A DNA stretch of 64,000 nt, from NCBI GenBank assembly GCA_023362775.1, contig JALMGJ010000005.1, positions 68,035,463-68,099,462 of the forward strand, given 5' to 3'. The translations under genes were made by a program, and so were the position numbers. Positions 57,209-64,000 of the stretch are shown piece after piece; position 1 is the stretch's first letter, and the number at the start of each line of letters is the position of its first letter. The notes under the pieces are model-generated. The model made no database searches and was not told the origin of the DNA. It worked only from the letters and a program-made list of their open reading frames with translations. Source of the DNA: Charina bottae (lineage: Eukaryota > Chordata > Lepidosauria > Squamata > Charinaidae).

Positions 57209-57260
57209 TACCCATTACATTATGTAATTTGTACCATGAAATTATGATGCACATGTTGAC
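57074..57260. repeat. CRE/octamer-motif dispersed repeat, split by a LINE tail
   Basis: 'aatgtcttgatgcaaatgac' before, and 'cattatgtaatttgtacc' and 'aattatgatgcacatgttg' after, an L2/CR1 tail (57125-57209). Colinear with the member at 33540. Confidence 0.55.
57125..57209 (+). mobile_element. L2/CR1-like LINE tail with (AAT)n
   Basis: 'agagttccccgttggggg', 'agatgggcggtcatataaa' and then about ten AAT units. Severely truncated and inserted in the motif-rich repeat. Confidence 0.7.
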
Positions 57261-57552
57261 ACTATCATGACTTTGCTATGGAAGACACTGCATTCATTTT
57301 ATATTAATTGGTCCCTGTCCTCCCACCTGTACCATATTTCATCATTTTCAGAGGGCCCCTCAGATTTTTATACACTAGCAAACACCTCTCAAAGTACTTG
57401 GTATCATACCAGTGCTTTCCCATGTGCATTATTAGGAGCATTAGCTATGCTGTGAATTAGCATATAATCCATGTCTGGCTCCAGTTGGAGAGCATTCACC
57501 TAGGGCAGAGCTTTCCAGACTTTTCATGTTGGTGACACACTTTTTAGACATG

Positions 57553-57646
57553 CATCATTTCACGACACACTCTTACAGCAGGGCATCATTTCGCGACACA
57601 CTCTTACAGCAGGGCATCATTTCGCGACACACTCTTACAGCAGGGC
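57553..57646. repeat. 31-bp tandem repeat near the MITE's left end
   Basis: The unit 'cgacacactcttacagcagg' plus 'gcatcatttcg' occurs about 2.7 times. It carries the GACACAC word found near the ends of all family members. Confidence 0.9.
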
Positions 57647-58180
57647 ACAAGGCAGGCACTAGGACCTGCGTGGAATCACAGCAGGTTTGGAGGCAGCAAG
57701 GCACAAGGCAGGCACTAGGACCTGCGCGGAATCCTGGCAGGGCAGGTTTGGAGGCAGCAAGGCACAAGGCAGGCACTAGGACCTGCGCGGAATCCTGGCA
57801 GGGCAGGTTTGGAGGCAGCAAGGCACAAGGCAGGCACTAGGACCTGCGCGAAATCACAGCAGGTTTGGAGGCAGCAAGGCACAAGGCAGGCACTAGGACC
57901 TGTGCGGAATCCTGGCAGGGCAGGTTTGGAGGCAGCAAGGCACAAGGCAGGCACTAGGACCTGCGCGGAATCCTGGCAGGGCAGGTTTGGAGGCAGCAAG
58001 GCACAAGGCAGGCACTAGGACCTGCGCGGAATCCTGGCAGGGCAGGTTTGGAGGCAGCAAGGCACAAGGCAGGCACTAGGACCTGCGCGGAATCCTGGCA
58101 GGGCAGGTTTGGAGGCAGCAAGGCACAAGGCAGGCACTAGGACTTGCGTGGAATCCTGGCAGGTTTGGAGGCGGCAGCAG
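57647..58180. repeat. 56/61-bp minisatellite inside the MITE
   Basis: Nine units start at 57647, 57703, 57764, 57825, 57881, 57942, 58003, 58064 and 58125. Two unit types alternate: a 56-bp type with 'gaatcacagcaggtttgg' and a 61-bp type with 'gaatcctggcagggcagg'. The order is short, long, long, short, long, long, long, long, then a final short-like unit. Units are nearly identical, so the array is young. Confidence 0.97.
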
Positions 58181-58258
58181 CAGCCGCGACACACCCAGAC
58201 ACTGCAGCAGACACACTAATGTGTCCCGACACACAGTTTGGAAAGCTCTGACCTAGGG

Positions 58259-60059
58259 TGATGGTATCATCAGCTTCCCACCACTCCCTTAAATCATACC
58301 CTTCTACAGGACTATAACTCTAGTCAAGAAAGAATATGGCTTGGTGAGCAGTATTCTCCTAACTTTCTGTCCTCCTTCCAGGAACACTAGTGCTAATCAC
58401 AGAGACCAATACCAATGGGGATTGGTACTTATCTGTAATTATGATTCTTCAGGTAACTATATGTGAATTTATGTAACTCTACCTGTTTGAGGTAGTCTTT
58501 ATGGGATGTCTTGAATCTATGGTCATCATTCAGAACTGAGTATATTATGGGGTCAGCTAGACTCCTGCTAAAATCTGGAACATGTCTGATGGATTATTAT
58601 ACGGCAAAGAATCTGTGAAATCACATCCCTTGAAGAATCATAGCTATAAATAAATAATCAGGTTTTTTTCCCCTGAAAAACTGAGCTGGAGCCAATGGAG
58701 TGATTTGATAAACAGAGGTTCTTCCAATTTACAAAATGTGGTTTTCATTTCTGCACAAATCTCAGATTAAATATTTTAATTTAATTTATACATATGCTTG
58801 CACAAACTATTGCACAAGAGGGGTTTTTTTTTAGATCATTATAACTTTTTTTCACTAAGTACCTTCTTCTAGAAGTTGTTTTGCTAGTTGTTGCATAAAC
58901 ACTAGTAGACCATGCCACCTGTTACACTTTTAGTGCTAAAATTATAATGGACCCAATCCTGTATAGTCTATTCCGCAAAAGTAAGCAGCGTTTTAAAAAG
59001 GCTTAAGGAGTTCCTAGACAAAGCTAGAAATAAACATCAAATAAGTATTCATTTTAATATAACCCAGTTAAATATCTTGCATCTTAGTTTGCCTACTAAT
59101 TGTAAATTCTGATGAACATTTGTAATGATTTGGTAGTCATAGTTTGTGTTAAAAATGCTGCATTTTAAGAGTTGTGTTACTAATTCAAGAGTTCTGTTAC
59201 TAATTTCATTCATGGAGTCAATGATTGAATAATGTGTATCAGGTTTGGGTTTGGTTTGTTATTTATTAGCACTGATTAGTCTTCAGTCATGGTTAAATTT
59301 TATTACGGATAATTCAAGCAGTACTGTTAATTTTTTTGTGCTATGTTAAATACTTGTGATTCCCACCATGTGCCTATTGATTTAGAGAGTTTAGATATGC
59401 TGAATTCTATAACAGCAATAAAGGTTTTTCCTCTTTTCAAATGCATCTTAGATTGACTGAACTGACTAGTCAATTGGATGTGTTTCTGAGTAAATGGGAT
59501 AATAACACAAAGTGTGAGTTAAGTGATCAGAAAGATTAAAAAGAAAATATTAATGCCCTTTTAATTATGATGCAAATTTACTGCATGATCTAATCAACAT
59601 GAAATAGTATTGATTTGCATTTATGCAGTGTATTATAATATAGCTTCATTTTTCATAATTAAAATTCTGATTGGGAGCACTTCACTAAACTAATTTTTAT
59701 TAGTGGCATGTTTATCCAAATGATCGTTTATAAAATGCATCCTTGTTTGAAAATGTACTTTTAATTGCAAACATATTGCTTGTCATTTTCACTAAAATAT
59801 CAGCAGAGATAAATCGGAACTTGTATTGCAGTATGTTAGTTTTTATGATTCTAGGCTTTTGAAAATTAAAACTACCATATATCCAAGCACTAAAATGATT
59901 TTGGCTTTATCTTCAGTATATTGATAGTACGTATTACTAACATATGGGCTAATCAAGAGTGTAATAGCATATACTTTTAAAAAACCGGTTCCCAAGAAAT
60001 TAAACTCAAAAGATTAAACCATTGAAATACAAGATTATTTCTGACTAATTAATACTTGT
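58259..60059. other. Transposon-poor stretch
   Basis: No gene. The part at 59400-59790 is listed separately as a possible conserved element. Confidence 0.45.
59400..59790. promoter_or_regulatory. Possible conserved non-coding element (octamer-rich)
   Basis: Contains 'gatgcaaatttactgcatg' and 'tgatttgcatttatgcagtg' about 50 bp apart, which are two octamer-like sites in opposite orientation. Homeodomain TAATTA-type words and no transposon words are present. An enhancer-like role is inferred from texture only. Confidence 0.35.
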
Positions 60060-60070
60060 TACATTGTACT

Positions 60071-60403
60071 GAGGGGCGTGGTGGCTCAGCGGGTGAGACG
60101 CCAGGCTTGTTGATCGGAAGATCGCAAGTTCAGAGGTTCGAATCCCTAGCCCCGCGTGACGGAGTGAGCTCCCGCACTCGCCCCAGCTCTTGCCAACCTA
60201 GCAATGTGAAAGCATGCAAATGCAAGTAGATTAATAGGTACCACTTCGGTGGGTAGGTAACAGTGTTCCGCGTGCGTCATGCCGGCCACATAACCGCGGA
60301 AGTGTCTTCGGAAAAGGCTGGCTCTTTGGCTAACAAACGGAGATGAGCACCGCCCCTAGAGTCGGACACGACTGCACAAATGTGGGGAACCTTTACCTTT
60401 ACC
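60071..60403 (+). mobile_element. Sauria SINE, full length
   Basis: A 333-bp element with perfect 11-bp TSDs, tacattgtact (60060-60070 and 60404-60414). It has the A box 'TGGCTCAGCGGG', the B box 'GGTTCGAATCC', the BovB-like 'agagtcggacacgact' and an ACCTTT tail. The B box is closer to consensus than in the 40241 copy, so this is the better candidate for a transcribed copy. Confidence 0.95.
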
Positions 60404-60586
60404 TACATTGTACTACTTTAGACTACAACTGAAGGTTCCAACCTCCCTCCCCCCCCCCCATTTCAGTGCTTGCTATTTGTGCCTATTTATGCATTATGCT
60501 TCTTTTCCACATCTTTGATACAATTAAATAAACTGAATCTACAGTTTAATACTAGTAATATATATTCCTGCTTTGTTATTCCTTAT

Positions 60587-61475
60587 AGTCTGGATTGTTT
60601 GATCTGATGTCTACTTTTGCTCTTTTTGCTTTGTAGTGTTCATGTTATACTACTATGTTTCATCATCTACATTGAATTGTCATATCATACTCTCTATAGC
60701 AGAGCTTTCCAAACTGTGTGTCGCGACAAAAGTGTGTCGCCACACACAGCGTGGTGTGTCGCCACACCACCCGGAAGTGACGCCGCCACCATGCACATGC
60801 ACGCCGCCGCACGCCCCCCTGCGCCGCCACCGTGCATGCGCGCGCCGCCGCACGCCCCCGCACCACCACCGTGCATGCGCGTGCCGCCACACACCCTCCC
60901 ATGCCGCCGCCGTGCACGTGCGCCCCCCACGCTGCCGCCGTGCGCGCACGCACCACCGCTGCGCTGCCGCCGCCGCCATTCATGTGGCGCCAGCGGCGGC
61001 ACTTTGGAAAGCCCTGCTCTATAGTCTTAATATTAGTAATAAGTACTATATTTATAAGTAGATCTTAAACATTTTTAATTTTGTGTAAGTAACCCTTATT
61101 ACCCTAATCTGTTATTTTATACCTTAAATTCTAATTCCTGTAATTTCATATAGTCTATGGTGCCAGTGAAGTTCTTATGACATGAAATCTATGAGAAGGT
61201 GGTGCTATATACTGTATCCTAGATTGTTTGATATGCTAACCATTTTAATCTATTTTTATTCATTTATTTTATGCTGCTCTGCTTTGTTGTTTATACTCTA
61301 TTGCCAGAACTTAGTCTTTAGAGTTTTAATATTAATAGTAAGTGCAATTCTAATAGTTAGACCTTAGCGTTGCAAACTTTTCTATGTTAGTAACCTCTAT
61401 AACTTTTGTTATAATTTAAGGTATATTTTTCTATACCTTAAATTCTTCGTCCTGGAATGTTTTATATTGGTCTGC
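60587..61475. repeat. Diverged direct duplication of about 250 bp
   Basis: Copy 1 (60587-61159, with the hAT MITE at 60700-61016 inserted) and copy 2 (61217-61475) share 'attgtttgat', a 'tttaatattaataagtaag'-like run, 'gttagtaacc' and 'ttctataccttaaattct'. Without the MITE, copy 1 is 248 bp. The parent sequence is unknown. Confidence 0.7.
60700..61016 (-). mobile_element. hAT-type MITE, copy 5 (CpG-rich form)
   Basis: A 317-bp element with ends CAGAGCTTTCCAAACT and ACTTTGGAAAGCCCTG and a perfect 8-bp duplication, ctctatag (60692-60699 and 61017-61024). In reverse it matches copies 2 and 3. The interior (60775-61000) is about 230 bp of CpG-dense sequence built from diverged units with 'ccgtgcatgcgcg' and 'gccgccgcacg'. 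The long frames on both strands are composition artefacts. Confidence 0.95.
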
Positions 61476-62165
61476 AACTGAAATAAAGATGATGACTGAC
61501 AGCTGGAGGTAGAATATGCTTTTAAATGCTCACATATGTAAAAATATTGCCTGCATTTAGTAAATTAGCATGTTAGGAAGAGGGATGTTAGTTTAGAGGA
61601 GGATTAAAAATACGATCACTCACACACAATTTTGTCTGCAGTGGGAAGATACTAACCAGAATTCTCTGACCACTCCCTATCTACTCACTATACAAAATGA
61701 GCAGCTGAGCTCTTTTTAAAATATTATGTAGATGTGTAAGTTCTAGAGCAGCATGTGTCTTTCCAGCATAATGAGTACTGTAGGGAGAGCTGCAGTGCAG
61801 ACCCCACATCAGTTTCAAACTTGCAAAGTGATTGTGACACAGAAAAGAATGGTGCTGCATCAACATTCACAGCTGCCTCAACAACAGACAACTGGGCTAG
61901 AGAGAAAAGAAAGAGCCTAGTGTTCAATAATATGAATGGGAAAGGAAGGACAGAACTCAAATGCAGCCAGCATTTCCAGAATTATGCAATAAATGACTGT
62001 CATTTTAATCAGAAAGCAAATCTTTCTCCAAGGACCATCAGTCATTGAGGCTACAGGAACCTCTATAGCTTATTTACTTCATCTTGAAGATTATGCAATT
62101 ACTGTAAAAGTAATGATCTAAAGACCTGAAGAATCTGGATGCCTGTGGACACTAGTTCCTACAAA
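61476..62165. other. Non-coding stretch
   Basis: No gene or classified repeat. Confidence 0.45.
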
Positions 62166-62178
62166 CATCAAAATATAT

Positions 62179-62712
62179 CATCATCATTGGCGATCACTCG
62201 TAGCCGAGTAAGTTTGTCTTCCAAAGGTAAAATTTTAACGGTGGATCCGTAAGTGGCTATAAAGGCCAATTCTGGATCCGCACAACCTCCCACAATGAGG
62301 GCATAGGTTTCCGGGTGGGAGACGGTCATGATGAGGGTTTGCCTGACGTGCCTTCCTTTTAGCTCTTTTCTCCTTTTCGCCCTGTACTCGTGCTTCTTCA
62401 AAGTCCATAGCACCATTAATAAAGGCTGACCTCCAATTGAAACGCTCATGTGTTAGGGCTTCCCAGTTCTCAATGCTGATATTACATTTTTTAAAATTAG
62501 CTTTGAGAGTATCTTTGAATCTCTTTTGCTGTCCACCAATATTCCGTTTTCCATTCTTAAGTTGGGAGTAAAGTAGCTGCTTTGGAAGACGATGGTCAGG
62601 CATTCGAACAACATGACCAGTCCAGCGAAGTTGATGTTGGATGATCATTGTTTCAATGCTGGTGGTTTTCGCTTCTTCTAATACGCTAACATTAGTCCGC
62701 CTATCTTCCCAA
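62179..62712 (-). pseudogene. LINE 3' end: C-terminal domain with C2H2 zinc finger
   Basis: A 161-codon frame (62235-62720) whose first residues are flank-derived. It has 'QHQLRWTGHVVRMPDHR', 'QLLYSQLKNGKR', 'GGQQKRFKDTLKAN' and a final zinc finger CX2CX12HX3H ('CPHCGRLCGSRIG' ... 'HLRIH'). This is the C-terminal end of a non-LTR retrotransposon type common in fish and squamates, and the clade is uncertain. Flanking 12-bp repeats atcaaaatatat lie at 62167-62178 and 62716-62727, and the tail is ATG repeats on the sense strand. Strong 5' truncation, but the frame is intact. Confidence 0.8.
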
Positions 62713-62749
62713 GTAATCAAAATATATTACCAAGTAATCAAAATATATA

Positions 62750-63715
62750 AATAGCCAGTGAATACTAGTAATCCAATATGATACCACCTCAACTTGGTAT
62801 ACTAAATTGTTTTGGATTATAAACACACGATGAAAGCTGGAGAAACCTGCAGTGTAGTGCACTACTTAGATTAGGAAATTAAGAATTTAAATCTCTACTC
62901 AAGAATTTAAATCTCTACTCAAACATGAAGCTTACTGGGTGACCTCAAATCAGTCACTCTTTTTCAGAGTAATTTATTTCATGGTATAGCCGAGAAATGA
63001 ATGGAGCAACAATTCAATAAGTTATTCATAGTTCTAAGGAAGAAAGGAGGTTTCAAGATGTAATATCTAATGCATATTTTCATAGTAGTTTGTTGCATTA
63101 ATGTTAAAATTATTAAAAATCAGTTTAATAATATGATTCCATCTTGATGCTGATTATAAGAATAGTTATAGCATCAGTTTTAACTCATTAATTTATTGGA
63201 TAAATTTTCAAATGATATGATAAGGCTATGCAGTGATAATATTTTTGGGATGAATTTTCTATAAGCCAAGCATTAAAATGAAATACTAATGAACACTTCA
63301 ATAGTATGTTAGAATTATGTAGTTTAAAAAAAAGGCGAGGGTTTTTTTCTTAAAATTTTCATTTCTTATTTGAAGTATGTTGTGATATATCTTAAATCAT
63401 TACAATAGCTTTTCTCTTATATATGGAATGTGATATGATGGTGTTGGGTTTGTTTGTTTTTTAAAAATACAAACTTTTTAATGAATATTTGTATTACTAT
63501 TACTAGTGTTATATGGCTGTCCATATAACATAAATGTTCCATAGGTAGATGAAAAAATGAATAAAGTATAATATTGAAATGCGTAATAATAATTAAAGTA
63601 CTCAAGCAAAACCAGTACCATTCAACATACATCTTTTGCTTGTGAAAATACAATTAATTAAAAGATAGATAAAATGAAAACTACTTTCACACCAAAAGAT
63701 TTAACTAAAAAGCGG
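62750..63715. other. Non-coding stretch
   Basis: AT-rich sequence with one small tandem duplication of 'aagaatttaaatctctactc' (62880-62920). No gene. Confidence 0.45.
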
Positions 63716-63719
63716 AGAG

Positions 63720-64000
63720 AGCTAGATAATTATACATCTCCGTCCCGGGTGAGGTAAGTGATGCGGTGACTGCCCTCTCTCGGTGCCTGGGGGCTGTGGG
63801 GGTTTGGATGGGGAACAACAGGCTTCAGCTGAACCCTGGTAAGATGGAGTGGCTATGGGTTAATGGTTCCTCTGTATCCGGGAAATTGTAATCCTTAGTT
63901 CTGGATGGGGTTGCACTGCCACAGACAGACCCGGTGCGGAATCTGGGGGTCTTTGTGGACTCACAACTCCTGCTCGAAGAGCAGCTGGCAGTCGTGGCTA
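63720..64000 (+). pseudogene. L2/CR1-like LINE: RT C-terminal fragment, cut by the window end
   Basis: The frame 'DAVTALSRCLGAVGVWMG', then 'NRLQLNPGKMEWLWV', a stop, and 'VRNLGVFVDSQLLLEEQLA' is the segment just after the RT active site in L2/CR1-type ORF2 (the LN..KTE and RNLGV motifs). One in-frame stop at 63888. The final 20 bases overlap the start of the copy at 54072, so the two together sample about 1.1 kb of one LINE family. Confidence 0.85.

Larger units (their letters stand above)
57506..58250 (+). mobile_element. hAT-type MITE, copy 4 (nine-unit minisatellite form)
   Basis: A 745-bp element with ends CAGAGCTTTCCAGACT and AGTTTGGAAAGCTCTG and a perfect 8-bp duplication, acctaggg (57498-57505 and 58251-58258). 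It is the same family as copy 1, in opposite orientation, but its interior has expanded to nine GC-rich units. A second, 31-bp tandem motif (57553-57646) lies near the left end. The long reading frames on both strands here are products of the tandem repeat, not genes. Confidence 0.95.

Noticed and set aside
57526..58018. Long overlapping frames on both strands across 57526-58018 that look like a repeat protein
   Set aside because: They are created by the 56/61-bp minisatellite inside a hAT MITE, exist in several frames at once, and have no start context or family motif.
57647..58180. Regular repeats suggestive of a CRISPR array
   Set aside because: Units are directly adjacent without unique spacers, no cas genes are near, and the host is a vertebrate.
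60617..61061. Several 100-140-codon proline/alanine/histidine-rich frames on both strands
   Set aside because: Composition artefacts of the CpG-rich interior of hAT copy 5. All frames are open at the same place.

Overview
This is nuclear DNA from a vertebrate, almost certainly a squamate reptile (lizard or snake). It holds intronic or intergenic, AT-rich sequence packed with transposable elements. The main evidence is three Sauria-type tRNA SINEs (40241, 51554 and 60071), a BovB/RTE LINE with a long open reading frame (46037-47640), and a young full-length L1. There are also CR1/L2-like tails, an R4/Dong-like LINE, and Tc1/mariner and hAT remnants. No bacterial, viral-genome or plasmid features are present. 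The species cannot be fixed from sequence alone.

Layout. 1-5.1 kb: a hAT MITE, a Tc1-like element split by a solo LTR, and one possible host exon (3663-3750, + strand), the only candidate host coding sequence I found. 5.1-11.05 kb: a full-length minus-strand L1 with both ORFs open and a perfect 17-bp target-site duplication (TSD). 11.4-21.6 kb: a second hAT MITE family, an old dispersed repeat, a Tc1/L1 junction and a short RTE insertion. 21.6-26.6 kb: a decayed minus-strand R4/Dong-like LINE broken by three later insertions, one of them a 2-kb L1-like element without reverse transcriptase. 27.5-43 kb: SINEs, an LTR-like segment, a fold-back MITE, a Penelope-like fragment, a hAT MITE and a transposon-poor stretch that may be a conserved enhancer. 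43.2-47.6 kb: a second 2-kb L1-like element carrying two nested insertions, then the BovB. 48-64 kb: another possible conserved region, L2/CR1 fragments, SINEs, two more hAT MITEs (one holding a 9-unit minisatellite), a LINE 3' end with a zinc finger, and an L2/CR1 reverse-transcriptase fragment cut by the window end.

How the parts relate. Intact L1 and BovB proteins can supply the machinery for the short non-coding elements here. The Sauria SINE tail shares a motif with the BovB 3' end, and another SINE at 27573 carries the 3' end of the L2/CR1-like LINE seen many times in the window. The most unusual system is a family of five hAT-type MITEs. They share the terminal sequence CAGRGCTTTCC, each is flanked by a perfect 8-bp duplication, and their interiors vary from simple hairpins to expanded GC-rich minisatellites. 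Several conserved-looking non-coding blocks suggest that the window lies in a large intron or regulatory desert.
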